A stretch of 64,000 bases of DNA from Lederbergia lenta NBRC 16444 (GCF_001591545.1 NZ_BCVC01000001.1:620001-684000); one strand, 5' to 3'; counted from the stretch's first letter, positions 52,025-63,046 are shown. The notes: generated by a model from the letters alone, not told the origin. Numbers and translations are program-made.

Positions 52025-52517
52025 TTGAGATGGTCTTTTCTGGTTGTTGTTTACTTCGTGTGCGAACAAGGAGGAAGGTACCGGCTATAATCATAGCAAT
52101 GGCAATTAAATTCCATATCAAGTCATAATAAAGCACATTGTCTACATAGCGGATTTGGTGTATCTTCATTAACTTGTGTTGAATTGTACCATCATAGAAC
52201 TGGAAAGTGCCTGAACCGAGCAAAACGCCTCCCAGCCACCTCTGAAACCGCAAAGCGTTTTTTCGTCGAAGATCAGCGAAAATAAACAAACCTCCGATAG
52301 TCGCAAACCAACTAAAAGCATGAAAGAGGCCGTCTGAAATTAATCCAATATCGGTTGTAGATTTATCGTAAAAATGGTGCCAACGCAATAGTTGGTGAAA
52401 AATAGTTTCATCAATAAAGGCGACTAGGCCAATACCGAATAAGAAGCCCGACCATAGATTACGAGATGAATAAGCAGAGTTTGTTGAGTAATTAGAGATA
52501 TAGCTTCTAGTAGTCAC
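52011..52517 (-). CDS. DUF2243 membrane protein
   Basis: A 168-residue protein with four membrane helices. The family segment GFLFGIGLVAFIDETIFHQLLRWHHFYD is at the N-terminus, with GLFHAFSWFATIGGLFIFAD after it. Begins with GTG 52517 after CGGAG. It is coupled to the CtaG-like gene, a pairing often seen; function unknown, perhaps in the same respiratory or copper process. Confidence 0.85.
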   Translation of the reverse strand: MTTRSYISNYSTNSAYSSRNLWSGFLFGIGLVAFIDETIFHQLLRWHHFYDKSTTDIGLISDGLFHAFSWFATIGGLFIFADLRRKNALRFQRWLGGVLLGSGTFQFYDGTIQHKLMKIHQIRYVDNVLYYDLIWNLIAIAMIIAGTFLLVRTRSKQQPEKTISNEHK

Positions 52518-52892
52518 AATATTTTTCTCCGTTCATGCTTTTCGCGCAAGTGATTTTTCCATAACACCTATCAGTTTAACCAGGTCAATAATGTTATAAA
52601 CAAAAACTTTAATACAATAAATTTGTTGTAAGTTTTATAAAACACTTATACCCATCAGTATTTCGATTGAAATTACACTTTCAGGAATAGATCTGTCTGT
52701 TAGGGGTTCCCGCTTGAAATTTTCGATATTATTTTGCTTCTGTGCAGTGTCATACCCAATCTTACATAAGATAACGATTTCGTTAGGAATCGTTATCTTA
52801 TTTGGACTTTATTTTTTCAACAATTTCAAAAAGACTGGTAAAGAATACACCGTTCCTTTATGGGGGAGGTTAACGTTAAAAGGGGTGGTGTA
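52518..52892. other. Intergenic stretch between divergent genes, with a strong hairpin
   Basis: The only clear element is the 14-bp inverted repeat at 52766-52801 (ATAAGATAACGATT with AATCGTTATCTTAT). No gene ends directly before it on either strand, so it may be a leftover terminator or an operator/attenuator before the DUF2512 gene. Confidence 0.5.
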
Positions 52893-53249
52893 ATGACTAG
52901 CTTGCTATTAAAAATATTTACTTGTCCCATTGCTGTTATAGTCGCTATGTATTTATTTACGGGAGTAGACTATGTATCCTTATGGCAACCGATTGTTGTT
53001 GGATTAGTACTTGCAGTTGTTGGAGTAGCCATGGAATATTTCATTTTAAAAAGAGGAACCTTATGGGGAAGTGTTATAGCTGATTTTGCAGCTTCAGTTT
53101 TGATTGTTTATTTGCTTTCTAATCTTCTATGGAATTCGTCAGTTACCTTTCTTGGCGCAGTTTTAATCGGACTTTTGCTAGGTGTAGTGGAATACTTTAT
53201 CCACAGATATTTAATTACTACAGGCAAAACACAAAAGTCACCGGTCTAA
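52893..53249 (+). CDS. DUF2512 (YndM-like) membrane protein
   Basis: A 118-residue protein with four membrane helices (LLLKIFTCPIAVIVAMYLFT; PIVVGLVLAVVGVAMEYFIL; SVIADFAASVLIVYLLSNLL; LGAVLIGLLLGVVEYFIHRY). It matches the short four-helix DUF2512 family of Bacillus. Start at ATG 52893 after AAAGGGGTGG; the frame extends 11 codons upstream through the ribosome binding site. Role unknown. Confidence 0.8.
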   Translation: MTSLLLKIFTCPIAVIVAMYLFTGVDYVSLWQPIVVGLVLAVVGVAMEYFILKRGTLWGSVIADFAASVLIVYLLSNLLWNSSVTFLGAVLIGLLLGVVEYFIHRYLITTGKTQKSPV

Positions 53250-53714
53250 TGTTTTGAAAGAATTAAGAGGGGATTTTACACAATTCGAAAGAAAGAGCAG
53301 ATAACAATTCCTGATCTTTCTAGGCTCATTCAAATACTATCAAAGGTTAACTTGGTCTTTTTATTAGCGGTAGAATTAAACAATAAAATCGGTGAAGGTA
53401 TACCCTTGTATTAGAATTCCTCTTTTGTCGATAATAGCAACTAATTTTCGGTGTCCATCATAAAATTCGATGGGCACTTCATTTTGGTATTTTTCATGAG
53501 CAGTATAAATTCTAGGTGTATGGAGCTGAAATCTGGGTATAGTGGTAAGTGAAGAAACATTGTATAAATTTTTTTATCTTATATGATTAAAAGATTTAGT
53601 CCATTCACGAGAAACTACAATTACCTTCCAATAAACAGAAAAAGTTTTTTGTTTGTGATCCATATCTACATTTGATACACTATCTTCATTTATACATAGA
53701 TGGGCGGTACTGCG
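53250..53714. other. Gene-free stretch before ysoA
   Basis: No supported gene. A weak hairpin GTGTCCATC/GATGGGCAC lies at 53451-53477, followed by TTCATTTT. In B. subtilis the ilv-leu operon ends just before ysoA; no trace of leuD was recognised here. Confidence 0.4.
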
Positions 53715-54725
53715 ATGAAAAAAAATCAACATGATAGAGACGCAGACAATGTTATTTTATTCCCGGGTTTAAAAGATCGTTTGTATGAAAAAGGGATTGA
53801 GCGGTTGGAAGCGAATGACTTTGAAGGGGCTGCAGATTTGCTTCGACAAGCAAAAGAATTAGACCCTGATCATCCTGAAATAAGCACTGCTTTTCTAGTG
53901 GCATTGTATGAAAGTAGCGCTTATAAAGAGGCTAAACAGATTGCTGCTGAGTTATTGAATGAAGGGATCGGGGATTATTATGAGATAATCGATATAAATT
54001 TAATGATTCTCATTCAATTAAATCAGCATGCTCAAGTCGTTCATACTTTAGAAATGCTATTTGAAGAAAAGGAAGTTCCAATTGATAAAGTAGAACATTT
54101 TCAAACAATACTAGCACTGAGTAAAAAGGTATTAGTAAATGAAAACCAAGATCAATCTAAAGGTCTTTCCATTGATCTTGACTATATCAATGGTTTAGAC
54201 TTGCAAGAGCAAACTCTACAGCTTGGAAGTCTTACAGATAAAAATATCCATCCATATTTAGATTCCTTGTTACATATGTTAGGGGATAAACAAACCCATC
54301 CTTTTTTACAATCAATCATTTTAAATGTATTACGTGAAAATCAAGTTAGTGAACCTGTCTTAGTTAAAAAAATGCATTATGAAGGTACATTTATACCTAC
54401 CGATTTGCCAGAAGTCGCTGAAACACCTTTATTTCAAGCTGTTTCAAATGCACTTGAAGCAAAGCTTGAACAACAAAATCCTGTTTTATTTATGCAACTG
54501 CATGAAATGATCAAACGGCATGCATTAATTATTTATCCATTTGAATTTGAAAAGAACAATTCTGACTTATGGACATTAGCTTATCAAGGATTGGGCTTTG
54601 AAATGTATGGAGATAATTGGAAAAAGGAGAAAATGGCTATGGAATTGGGTGTAAATCTAGATGATTTAGAGGGTGCATTAACGATCCTTCGTAAACTAGA
54701 ACAAATTTCTTCCCCAATAATATAG
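53715..54725 (+). CDS. ysoA: TPR-repeat protein (YsoA)
   Basis: A 336-residue soluble protein with tetratricopeptide-like helices near the N-terminus (GIERLEANDFEGAADLLRQA, KELDPDHPEISTAFLVALYE). Position directly before tig matches B. subtilis ysoA. Start at ATG 53715 (MKKNQHDRDADNVILFPGLK); ATG 53700 is possible but has no ribosome binding site. Probably a protein-interaction scaffold; function not known. Confidence 0.82.
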   Translation: MKKNQHDRDADNVILFPGLKDRLYEKGIERLEANDFEGAADLLRQAKELDPDHPEISTAFLVALYESSAYKEAKQIAAELLNEGIGDYYEIIDINLMILIQLNQHAQVVHTLEMLFEEKEVPIDKVEHFQTILALSKKVLVNENQDQSKGLSIDLDYINGLDLQEQTLQLGSLTDKNIHPYLDSLLHMLGDKQTHPFLQSIILNVLRENQVSEPVLVKKMHYEGTFIPTDLPEVAETPLFQAVSNALEAKLEQQNPVLFMQLHEMIKRHALIIYPFEFEKNNSDLWTLAYQGLGFEMYGDNWKKEKMAMELGVNLDDLEGALTILRKLEQISSPII

Positions 54726-54734
54726 CATCTTATC

Positions 54735-54762
54735 TTGAAAGGATGAGAAGCTATGTTATAAT
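54735..54762 (+). promoter_or_regulatory. Sigma-A promoter of tig
   Basis: TTGAAA (54735-54740), 16-base spacer, TATAAT (54757-54762). Confidence 0.7.
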
Positions 54763-54879
54763 ATAATGGTTATGCCGTACCATAAGTTTTAGAATGGAAA
54801 TGTTCTATACATAAGGAAGCGGATTGACCGCTAAAAAAGTAGATTCAGTACTAAGTATATATTGTTGGAGGTAATGATT

Positions 54880-56169
54880 ATGTCAGCTAAGTGGGAAAAA
54901 CAAGAGGGAAACAAAGGTGTTCTGACAGTAGAAGTAGACGCGGAAAAGGTAAATGCTGGTCTTGATGAGGCGTTTAAAAAAGTATCTAAACAAGTAAATA
55001 TTCCTGGATTCCGTAAGGGTAAAATTCCGCGTGGGATGTTTGAAAAGCGTTTCGGAGTGGAATCACTATATCAAGACGCACTTGATGTACTTTTGCCAGA
55101 GGCTTATTCAAACGCAATAGACGAGGCTGGAATTGAGCCAATCGACAGACCGGATATTGATATCGAGCAAATGGAAAAAGGAAAAGAATTAATTTTCAAA
55201 GCAACAGTTCTTGTAAAACCTGAAGTGAAACTTGGTGAATATAAAGGACTTGAAGCAGAGAAACTAGATGCAGAAGTAACAGAAGAAGATGTAGCTGAAG
55301 AGTTGAAAACACTTCAAGAACGTCAAGCTGAGCTTGTAGTAAAAGACGGCGGCACTGCTGAAGATGGCGATACAGTGGTTATCGACTTTGAAGGATTTGT
55401 TGATGGAGAAGCTTTTGAAGGTGGAAAATCAGAAAACTATTCACTAGAAATTGGATCAGGTTCTTTCATCCCAGGTTTCGAAGAACAAGTAATTGGTTTA
55501 GAAACTGGAGCAGAAAAAGAAATCGAAGTATCGTTTCCAGAAGAATACCATGCAGCAGAACTTGCGGGTAAACCAGCAATCTTCAAAGTGAAAGTTCATG
55601 AGATCAAAACGAAAGAACTTCCAGAATTAGACGATGAGTTTGCAAAAGATGTGGATGAAGAAGCTGAAACACTTGAGGAATTGAAAAATTCTATTAAAGA
55701 GCGCTTGTCTGAAAGCAAGAAAAATGAAGCAGAACAAAAACTTCGTGATTCTTTAGTAGATCAAGCAACAGCAAATTCGGAAATTGACTTACCTGAAATC
55801 ATGGTCGAAACAGAAGTAGACCGTATGATGCAAGAATTTGAACAACGTTTGCAAATGCAAGGTATGAACCTTGAGTTATACTTCCAATTCTCTGGTCAAG
55901 AAGAAGATGCATTACGTGCTCAAATGAAAGTAGATGGCGAACAACGTGTTCGTACAAATCTAACACTTGAAGCAATTGCTAAGACGGAAAATTTAGAAGC
56001 TGACGATGAAGACGTAAGCAAAGAAGTCGATAAAATGGCTAAAATGTACAACATGCCTGTGGAAGAAATTCAAAATGCGCTTGGCGGCAACTTGGATAAT
56101 TTAAAAGCTGATTTAAAAGTTCAAAAAGCAGTTGAGTTTCTTGTTGAAAATAGCAAAACAAAAGCTTAA
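54880..56169 (+). CDS. tig: Trigger factor (ribosome-bound chaperone and peptidyl-prolyl isomerase)
   Basis: A 429-residue Tig. Ribosome-binding motif GFRKGKIPR near residue 44, FKBP-type domain around 150-245 ([30 protein letters not shown]), and a C-terminal chaperone domain. Start at ATG 54880 ([13 protein letters not shown]), matching the B. subtilis N-terminus, eight bases after TTGGAGG. Binds nascent chains at the ribosome exit. Own promoter and terminator. Confidence 0.97.
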   Translation: MSAKWEKQEGNKGVLTVEVDAEKVNAGLDEAFKKVSKQVNIPGFRKGKIPRGMFEKRFGVESLYQDALDVLLPEAYSNAIDEAGIEPIDRPDIDIEQMEKGKELIFKATVLVKPEVKLGEYKGLEAEKLDAEVTEEDVAEELKTLQERQAELVVKDGGTAEDGDTVVIDFEGFVDGEAFEGGKSENYSLEIGSGSFIPGFEEQVIGLETGAEKEIEVSFPEEYHAAELAGKPAIFKVKVHEIKTKELPELDDEFAKDVDEEAETLEELKNSIKERLSESKKNEAEQKLRDSLVDQATANSEIDLPEIMVETEVDRMMQEFEQRLQMQGMNLELYFQFSGQEEDALRAQMKVDGEQRVRTNLTLEAIAKTENLEADDEDVSKEVDKMAKMYNMPVEEIQNALGGNLDNLKADLKVQKAVEFLVENSKTKA

Positions 56170-56205
56170 TAATTAACATGAAATTAGTTCATACCACATA
56201 AGATG

Positions 56206-56238
56206 AAACAAGGCACGGGGTTTGCGTGCCTTGTTTTG
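56206..56238 (+). terminator. Rho-independent terminator of tig
   Basis: AAACAAGGCACG pairs with CGTGCCTTGTTT (12 bp, 7-base loop), then T. Confidence 0.88.
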
Positions 56239-56449
56239 TACAAATAAATACATAACTGTAATAAAAGTCTCAAATTGGAAAACAATACTTCTTAACGTCT
56301 ATAGACATACTAGCGCAAAATAATGGTAGTTCTATGGAAGTATATGCTACAATGCATTACATAACTATTTGTCATTAGTATTATTTACTTTTTGGCAATA
56401 CTAATTCTATAAGACGAAGGTTTAGTTATTAAAAGGGGTGAGATTAACA

Positions 56450-57715
56450 TTGTTTAAATTTAACGAAGAAAAAGGGCAATTGAAGTGTTCTTTTTGTGGA
56501 AAAACTCAAGAACAGGTTCGCAAATTAGTTGCTGGGCCTGGTGTATATATATGTGACGAATGTATAGAGTTATGTACTGAGATAGTAGAAGAAGAGCTTG
56601 GTACGGAAGAAGAAGTTGAGTTCAAGGACGTTCCAAAACCGCGTGAAATTCGAGAGATCTTAAAGGATTACGTCATTGGGCAAGACCAAGCAAAAAAATC
56701 ACTGGCAGTGGCAGTTTATAACCACTATAAACGTATCAATTCAAACAGCCAAATTGACGATGTTGAGCTTGCGAAAAGTAATATCTGTTTAATTGGTCCT
56801 ACTGGTAGCGGTAAAACATTACTTGCTCAAACACTTGCGCGTATTTTAAATGTACCATTTGCTATTGCGGATGCTACTTCTTTAACTGAAGCAGGTTATG
56901 TTGGTGAAGACGTTGAAAATATATTACTAAAATTGATTCAATCAGCTGATTATGATGTCGAAAAAGCAGAAAGAGGGATCATTTATATCGATGAAATTGA
57001 TAAAGTGGCCCGTAAATCTGAAAATCCATCGATTACACGCGATGTGTCTGGAGAAGGTGTACAGCAAGCATTGCTGAAAATCTTAGAAGGTACTGTAGCA
57101 AGCGTGCCGCCCCAAGGTGGTCGTAAGCATCCACATCAAGAATTTATACAAATTGATACTACAAATATTCTGTTTATTTGTGGTGGAGCATTTGATGGTG
57201 TGGAACAGATAATTAAACGTCGCTTAGGTCAAAAGGTAATCGGTTTTGGTTCTGAAGTGAAACCAGATGATATCGATGCTCAAAGCCTATTGACAAAAGT
57301 ACTCCCAGAAGACTTACTTAAATTTGGATTGATCCCAGAATTTATTGGCCGCCTACCAGTAATTTCTAGCTTAGAGCAGCTTGATGAAACTGCATTAATC
57401 GAAATATTGACGAAACCAAAAAATGCATTAGTGAAGCAGTACCAAAAAATATTTGAACTAGATAGCGTTGAGCTTGAATTCGAAGAAGAGGCTTTACAAG
57501 AAATTGCCAAGAAAGCAATTGAAAGAAAGACTGGAGCACGTGGCCTTCGTTCTATTATCGAAACAATTTTGTTAGATGTCATGTTTGATCTTCCTTCACG
57601 TGATGATATTAAAAAATGTATCATTACAAAAGAAACAGTGCTTGAAGAGAAAGCGCCAAAACTTGTCCTTGAAGACGGCACAGTCATCAAAGGTACAGAA
57701 AAAACATCTGCATAA
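56450..57715 (+). CDS. clpX: ATP-dependent Clp protease ATP-binding subunit ClpX
   Basis: A 421-residue AAA+ unfoldase. N-terminal zinc domain with Cys13, Cys16, Cys35 and Cys38; Walker A GPTGSGKT; Walker [10 protein letters not shown]; the IGF loop that docks ClpP (KVIGFGSEV); and sensor 2 GARGLRSI. Start at TTG 56450 ([12 protein letters not shown] as in B. subtilis) eight bases after AAAGGGGTGA; a GTG at 56438 lies inside that site. Feeds substrates to ClpP, which is encoded elsewhere. Confidence 0.97.
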   Translation: MFKFNEEKGQLKCSFCGKTQEQVRKLVAGPGVYICDECIELCTEIVEEELGTEEEVEFKDVPKPREIREILKDYVIGQDQAKKSLAVAVYNHYKRINSNSQIDDVELAKSNICLIGPTGSGKTLLAQTLARILNVPFAIADATSLTEAGYVGEDVENILLKLIQSADYDVEKAERGIIYIDEIDKVARKSENPSITRDVSGEGVQQALLKILEGTVASVPPQGGRKHPHQEFIQIDTTNILFICGGAFDGVEQIIKRRLGQKVIGFGSEVKPDDIDAQSLLTKVLPEDLLKFGLIPEFIGRLPVISSLEQLDETALIEILTKPKNALVKQYQKIFELDSVELEFEEEALQEIAKKAIERKTGARGLRSIIETILLDVMFDLPSRDDIKKCIITKETVLEEKAPKLVLEDGTVIKGTEKTSA

Positions 57716-57767
57716 AGAAAAGCGAACGACGTTCTCTTCATGCAAAAGATACTAATTTAAATAAAAT

Positions 57768-57807
57768 AAACGGTTCAGGAAGCTTCTATTTCCTGGGCCG
57801 TTTTTTT
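57768..57807 (+). terminator. Rho-independent terminator of clpX
   Basis: AAACGGTTCAGGAA pairs with TTCCTGGGCCGTTT (14 bp with two G-U), then seven T. Confidence 0.92.
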
Positions 57808-57920
57808 GCCTGTGAGATAAATTTTAATCTAAACGAAGGCAGTTCAAGTATTTCCGTTTAATCCTTTCCTCCAGAGGAGATACTAGCACATATGTGAAAA
57901 TTATGGTTGGAGGGAATGCG

Positions 57921-59588
57921 ATGAATTGGACAGTGCTTGTATTAGTTATTCAATTGTTTTTTGGAATCGTAATTGGTTTGTATTTTTTTAATTTATTAAC
58001 CAATCAACGTGCACAAAAAGTGACAATTGATAAAGAATCAAAAAAAGAAATGGAACTGCTCAGAAAACGTAGGGGAATCAAATTGACAGAACCACTTGCT
58101 GAAAGAGTTCGTCCAACTACCTTTGCAGATATTGTTGGACAGGAAGATGGAATCAAATCGCTAAGAGCTGCATTATGTGGTCCTAATCCTCAGCATGTAA
58201 TTATTTATGGACCGCCAGGCGTTGGGAAAACTGCTGCGGCAAGATTAGTACTCGAAGAAGCGAAAAGAAATCAACGTTCTCCATTTTCTAAAGAAGCTGT
58301 TTTTGTTGAATTGGATGCTACGACAGCAAGGTTTGATGAACGTGGAATTGCTGATCCATTAATTGGGTCTGTCCATGATCCGATTTATCAAGGTGCAGGT
58401 GCGATGGGACAAGCTGGAATACCACAACCAAAACAAGGGGCGGTTTCAAATGCGCACGGGGGGATTCTTTTCATAGATGAGATTGGGGAACTTCATCCTA
58501 TACAAATGAACAAACTGTTAAAAGTTTTAGAAGATCGTAAAGTATTTTTAGAAAGTGCTTACTATAGCGAAGAGAACGCACAAATCCCAGCCCATATCCA
58601 TGATATTTTTAAACGTGGTTTACCCGCGGACTTTCGAATGATTGGTGCTACAACAAGAACACCAAATGAAATCCCTCCTGCAATCAGATCACGTTGTATG
58701 GAAGTGTTCTTTAGAGAATTAGATAGGGAAGAAGTAGTATCGATCGCAAAGAATGCTGCAGAAAAAGTAGAGCTAAATATAGATGATAACAGTTTATCCA
58801 CACTATCATTATATGCAAGAAATGGCCGTGAAGCTGTGAATATGGTGCAAATTACAGCGGGCATAGCTATTACCGAAAACAGAGATCATATTCGAGAACA
58901 AGATATTGAATGGATGATTCGTTCTAGTCAATTATCGCCGAGATATGATAAAAAGATATCAGATAAAGCCGAAATTGGTATGGTTAATGGACTTGCTGTT
59001 ACGGGACCGACAACTGGTATGTTGTTAGGAATAGAAGTAATTGTATTGCCAACAAAAAGTAATGGTACCATTACTATTACGGGTATTATTGAAGAAGAAA
59101 GTATTAATGGGCAAGGTAAATCTGTTAAAAGAAAAAGCATGGCAAAAGGGTCGATTGAAAATGTGATTACTGTTCTTAGGACGATGGGGGTGCCAGCTAA
59201 TCAATATGATATTCATGTGAATTATCCTGGAGGAATTCCGACAGACGGCCCATCTGCAGGCATTGCAATGACTGTTGGTGTTTATTCTGCTATTTATAAA
59301 TTACCTGTAAAAAATACTGTTGCCATGACTGGTGAAATTGGTATTCATGGGGATGTTAAACCCGTTGGAGGAATATACTCAAAAGTAAAAGCAGCAAAAA
59401 TTGCCGGAGCTAATACTGTCTTAATTCCTTCTGAAAATATGCAGTCAAGCCTAGAAGAAATAACAGATATTCAAGTTGTTCCTATAAAGCGAATAGAAGA
59501 AGCTTTTGAGATTGCATTGATACACAATCCGGGTCATGAAATAAGATATCCAGAAAAAATAAAAGAACAAGATAAGAAGAGTGTGTAA
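57921..59588 (+). CDS. lonB: ATP-dependent protease LonB (membrane-anchored Lon-like)
   Basis: A 555-residue protein: N-terminal membrane helix (VLVLVIQLFFGIVIGLYFFN), AAA+ domain with Walker [13 protein letters not shown] and Walker B GGILFIDEIGEL, and a Lon-type Ser/Lys protease domain with DGPSAGIAMTVGV and PVGGIYSKVKAAKIAG holding the catalytic Ser and Lys. In B. subtilis LonB is made in the forespore. Start at ATG 57921 after TTGGAGGG; upstream in-frame codons at 57894 lack a site. Confidence 0.95.
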   Translation: MNWTVLVLVIQLFFGIVIGLYFFNLLTNQRAQKVTIDKESKKEMELLRKRRGIKLTEPLAERVRPTTFADIVGQEDGIKSLRAALCGPNPQHVIIYGPPGVGKTAAARLVLEEAKRNQRSPFSKEAVFVELDATTARFDERGIADPLIGSVHDPIYQGAGAMGQAGIPQPKQGAVSNAHGGILFIDEIGELHPIQMNKLLKVLEDRKVFLESAYYSEENAQIPAHIHDIFKRGLPADFRMIGATTRTPNEIPPAIRSRCMEVFFRELDREEVVSIAKNAAEKVELNIDDNSLSTLSLYARNGREAVNMVQITAGIAITENRDHIREQDIEWMIRSSQLSPRYDKKISDKAEIGMVNGLAVTGPTTGMLLGIEVIVLPTKSNGTITITGIIEEESINGQGKSVKRKSMAKGSIENVITVLRTMGVPANQYDIHVNYPGGIPTDGPSAGIAMTVGVYSAIYKLPVKNTVAMTGEIGIHGDVKPVGGIYSKVKAAKIAGANTVLIPSENMQSSLEEITDIQVVPIKRIEEAFEIALIHNPGHEIRYPEKIKEQDKKSV

Positions 59589-59925
59589 TTTCATATCGAT
59601 ATCCATACCATGAAAATGGAAGAAAGTACATCTCCGGTATCTTTATAAAGCCTGTTCCTCGACATGGAACAGCACAATAAGCTAAAATTGAACAAAGACT
59701 CTTGAAAAGCAGATATTTAATAAAAATGGTGATCGGTTTAAGGCATATCTAATTTTGATCTAGCCAATTCTTTAAAAAGATTATAGGACAAACTTCGTCT
59801 TGGCTTGGTCTGTATTCGGGCTCGTCTAAATAATGACCTTAGTAGCCAATCATTGCTGGTCGCCTCAGGCTGAATGCCTTATGCTTTTCTTATTTGTATG
59901 GGGTTGTATTTTGGAGGTGTATGAA
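59589..59925. repeat. Gap between lonB and lonA, possible highly decayed repeat copy E
   Basis: From about 59757 to 59892 it contains TTGATCTAGCCAATTC, GGACAAACTTCGTCTT and GCTTTTCTTAT in the order seen in the dispersed repeat, but the middle is not recognisable. The lonA open frame runs back into this stretch; it is not coding. No clear promoter was found. Confidence 0.35.
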
Positions 59926-62244
59926 TTGACGAAAGAAATAGAGCCGCATGTTCCATTGTTGCCTCTTAGAGGGATGTTAGTTTTTCCAACGATGGTCTTG
60001 CATCTTGATGTAGGAAGAGATCAGTCTGTTCAGGCTTTGGAACAAGCTATGCTAACAGACAATTTCATTTTCCTGACAACACAAAAAGATGTTTCCGTTG
60101 ATTTGCCAGAACAAGAAGATATTTACGAAATGGGTACATTAACAAAGGTAAAACAAATGCTTAAATTACCTAATGGAACCATACGAGTGCTAGTTGAAGG
60201 GATTTCTCGTGCTAAGCTTCAGTCATTTATTAATAAGGATACTTATTTAGCAGCAACTTTGGAACTTCTAGAAGATGAAGTTGAGATAGATGTTGAAATT
60301 CAGGCCTTAATGAGAACGATGTTGGAGTATTTTGAACAATATATTAAGCTTTCGAAAAAGATATCTGCAGAAACTTTTGCTGCAGTAGCGGATATCGAGG
60401 AACCAGGTCGTATGGCTGATATTATTGCTTCCCATTTACCATTAAAACTTCAAGATAAGCAAGCAATCCTTGAAATTGTAAATGTGAAGGAAAGACTTGG
60501 TGAAGTGATCGAGATTATTCATAATGAAAGAGAAGTGCTTAATCTTGAGAAAAAAATTGGCCAGCGTGTAAAGCAATCAATGGAAAGAACGCAGAAAGAA
60601 TATTATTTACGTGAACAAATGAAAGCTATTCAGAAGGAATTAGGCGATAAAGAGGGAAAGACAGCTGAAATTGTTGAGCTTACTGAGAAGATCAAAGAAG
60701 CAAAAATGCCCGAACACGCGGAAAAAACTGCACTAAAAGAACTTGATAGATATGAAAAAATACCAGCTACATCAGCTGAAAGTTCGGTGATACGTAACTA
60801 TATCGATTGGCTCGTCTCATTGCCTTGGGCAAATGCAACGAAAGAAGATTTGAATATCCATAAAGCCGAAAAAATTCTTGAACGTGATCATTATGGACTT
60901 GAAAAAGTAAAGGAACGAGTATTGGAATATTTAGCTGTTCAACAGTTAACGAAGTCACTTCGCAGTCCGATCCTTTGTCTTGCAGGTCCGCCGGGTGTCG
61001 GGAAGACTAGCTTAGCTCGTTCTATAGCGGAATCTATGGGGCGGAATTTCGTTCGTATCTCCCTTGGTGGAGTAAGAGATGAGTCAGAAATTCGCGGTCA
61101 TCGAAGAACGTATGTCGGTGCAATGCCTGGTCGTATTATACAAGGGATGAAAAAAGCGGGAACGAACAACCCGGTCTTTTTACTAGATGAAATCGACAAA
61201 ATGTCAAATGACTTTCGCGGTGATCCGTCGTCTGCTATGTTGGAAGTGCTTGATCCATCACAAAATAGTACTTTCAGTGATCATTATATCGAAGAAACTT
61301 TTGATTTATCGAAGGTCATGTTTGTGGCTACGGCTAATGATCTAGGAACGATACCTGGGCCACTAAGAGACCGTATGGAGATTATTACAATTCCTGGATA
61401 TACAGAACTAGAAAAGATCCATATAGGAAAAGATCATTTATTATCGAGACAAATTGATGAACATGGTTTAAAGAAAGGTCAGCTACAGATTAAAGATGAG
61501 GCAATGAAACATTTGGTTCGCTATTATACGAGAGAAGCTGGTGTTCGGGAATTGGAACGTCAGTTGGCTTCTATTTGTAGAAAAGCGGCAAAGATTATTG
61601 TATCAGGTGATCGGAAGAGAGTCATTGTTACAGAGAAAAGCTTGGAAGAGCTACTAGGTAAGAAAAGATATAGTTATGGCCAAGCTGAAGTGGAAGACCA
61701 AGTTGGAGTTGCGACTGGGCTTGCCTACACATCGGTGGGTGGGGATACACTTCAAATTGAAGTTTCATTGTCACCAGGAAAAGGGAAGTTAGTACTAACG
61801 GGAAAACTTGGCGATGTCATGAAAGAATCAGCGCAGGCGGCGTTTAGTTATGTTCGTTCTAAAGCTGAAGAGCTGAAATTAGACAAGGATTTTCATGAGA
61901 CATGTGACGTCCATATTCACGTACCTGAAGGAGCAGTTCCCAAAGATGGTCCATCGGCAGGCATTACAATTGCTACTGCATTAGTGTCAGCCTTAACAGG
62001 GCAACCAATAAAAAAAGAAGTAGGAATGACAGGGGAAATAACATTGCGGGGAAGAGTGCTGCCTATCGGTGGTTTGAAAGAAAAGAGTTTGAGTGCTCAT
62101 CGTGCAGGGTTAACAACAATTATATTACCAAAAGAAAACGAAAAAGATATCGATGATATTCCTGAAAGCGTGAGAAATGATCTAACATTTATCCCTGTAG
62201 CGCATATGGATGAAGTCCTTGAATCTGCACTAGTGGGGGAATAG
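59926..62244 (+). CDS. lonA: ATP-dependent protease LonA
   Basis: A 772-residue Lon: N-terminal substrate domain ([16 protein letters not shown]), coiled coil ([20 protein letters not shown]), AAA+ domain with Walker [10 protein letters not shown] and Walker [11 protein letters not shown], and protease domain with catalytic Ser677 and Lys720, the same numbering as B. subtilis LonA. Start at TTG 59926, six bases after GGAGGTG; the longer open frame is non-coding upstream sequence. The next gene begins three bases after the stop. Confidence 0.97.
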   Translation: MTKEIEPHVPLLPLRGMLVFPTMVLHLDVGRDQSVQALEQAMLTDNFIFLTTQKDVSVDLPEQEDIYEMGTLTKVKQMLKLPNGTIRVLVEGISRAKLQSFINKDTYLAATLELLEDEVEIDVEIQALMRTMLEYFEQYIKLSKKISAETFAAVADIEEPGRMADIIASHLPLKLQDKQAILEIVNVKERLGEVIEIIHNEREVLNLEKKIGQRVKQSMERTQKEYYLREQMKAIQKELGDKEGKTAEIVELTEKIKEAKMPEHAEKTALKELDRYEKIPATSAESSVIRNYIDWLVSLPWANATKEDLNIHKAEKILERDHYGLEKVKERVLEYLAVQQLTKSLRSPILCLAGPPGVGKTSLARSIAESMGRNFVRISLGGVRDESEIRGHRRTYVGAMPGRIIQGMKKAGTNNPVFLLDEIDKMSNDFRGDPSSAMLEVLDPSQNSTFSDHYIEETFDLSKVMFVATANDLGTIPGPLRDRMEIITIPGYTELEKIHIGKDHLLSRQIDEHGLKKGQLQIKDEAMKHLVRYYTREAGVRELERQLASICRKAAKIIVSGDRKRVIVTEKSLEELLGKKRYSYGQAEVEDQVGVATGLAYTSVGGDTLQIEVSLSPGKGKLVLTGKLGDVMKESAQAAFSYVRSKAEELKLDKDFHETCDVHIHVPEGAVPKDGPSAGITIATALVSALTGQPIKKEVGMTGEITLRGRVLPIGGLKEKSLSAHRAGLTTIILPKENEKDIDDIPESVRNDLTFIPVAHMDEVLESALVGE

Positions 62245-62246
62245 AA

Positions 62247-62828
62247 ATGAAAGTAAATAATGTAGAGCTTGTAATCAGTGCTGTAAAACCAGAACAATAT
62301 CCAGCTGAGGGTTTTCCAGAATTTGCCTTAGCTGGCCGTTCAAATGTAGGGAAGTCTTCCTTTATTAATAAAATGATTAATAGGAAGAGTATGGCACGTA
62401 CTTCTTCAAAACCGGGTAAAACACAAACGTTGAACTATTATAAGATAGAGGAAGCTTTGTATTTTGTTGACGTCCCAGGTTATGGATTTGCAAAAGTATC
62501 AAAACGGGAAAGAGAAGCATGGGGACAGATGATAGAAACATACTTCACAAGTCGTGAAGAATTATGTGCAGTCCTGTTAATTGTTGATTTACGTCATCCT
62601 CCAACAAAAGATGATATAAATATGTATGATTTCTTGAAATATTATCAACTCCCTTGCATTGTTATTGCGACAAAAGCAGATAAAATCCCTCGTGGTAAAT
62701 GGGAAAAGCATGCTACTGTTATAAGAAAAAATCTTGATTTAGTAAAAGAAGATGAAATTATTGTATTCTCCTCCGAAACAGCCGAAGGAAAAGATAAAGT
62801 GTGGAATGCGTTGAAAAAGTGGATGTAA
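62247..62828 (+). CDS. ysxC: Ribosome biogenesis GTPase YsxC/EngB
   Basis: A 193-residue GTPase needed for late 50S subunit assembly. G1 [11 protein letters not shown]3 [11 protein letters not shown]4 ATKADKI. Overall length matches EngB. Directly after lonA as in Bacillus, start after GGGGGAATAG; translation is probably coupled to lonA. Confidence 0.96.
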   Translation: MKVNNVELVISAVKPEQYPAEGFPEFALAGRSNVGKSSFINKMINRKSMARTSSKPGKTQTLNYYKIEEALYFVDVPGYGFAKVSKREREAWGQMIETYFTSREELCAVLLIVDLRHPPTKDDINMYDFLKYYQLPCIVIATKADKIPRGKWEKHATVIRKNLDLVKEDEIIVFSSETAEGKDKVWNALKKWM

Positions 62829-62835
62829 GTACAAA

Positions 62836-62865
62836 AATCGGAAGGTGCCCTAGGCCCTTCCGATT
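62836..62865 (+). terminator. Hairpin after ysxC
   Basis: AATCGGAAGG pairs with CCTTCCGATT (10 bp), ten-base loop with extra G-C pairing; followed by CTCTG, so not a classical T run. Confidence 0.6.
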
Positions 62866-62872
62866 CTCTGAG

Positions 62873-63043
62873 TTGTCTAGATCCAAATGCCTTGAAAGTG
62901 GAAAACTTGGGATTTTCCGCGATAAGTCTACATAAGTTGCCAATGGCTTACCGTGTTGACTTTTTCTAATTGAAAGAATGATCATCGCCCACATCCCGTG
63001 GAAGCAGTTTGTACGTTACTAAATGGGCATCTTCCGCTTTTCT
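62873..63043. repeat. Dispersed intergenic repeat, copy D
   Basis: Begins TTGTCTAGATCCAAATGCC, then GGAAAACTTGGGATTTTCC, GCGATAAGTCTACAT, GTGTTGACTTTTTCT, AGTTTGTACGT and GGGCATCTTCCGCTTTTCT. It fills the gap between convergent ysxC and ysxD. Confidence 0.7.
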
Positions 63044-63046
63044 GTA

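Noticed and set aside
57280-57741. 153-residue minus-strand frame inside clpX
   Set aside because: Ser-rich antisense translation of clpX, no start signal; also covers the gene end.
59833-59925. N-terminal extension of LonA
   Set aside because: The 31-residue extension does not match Lon proteins, while TTG 59926 has a well-placed GGAGGTG and gives the B. subtilis-like N-terminus and catalytic residue numbering.
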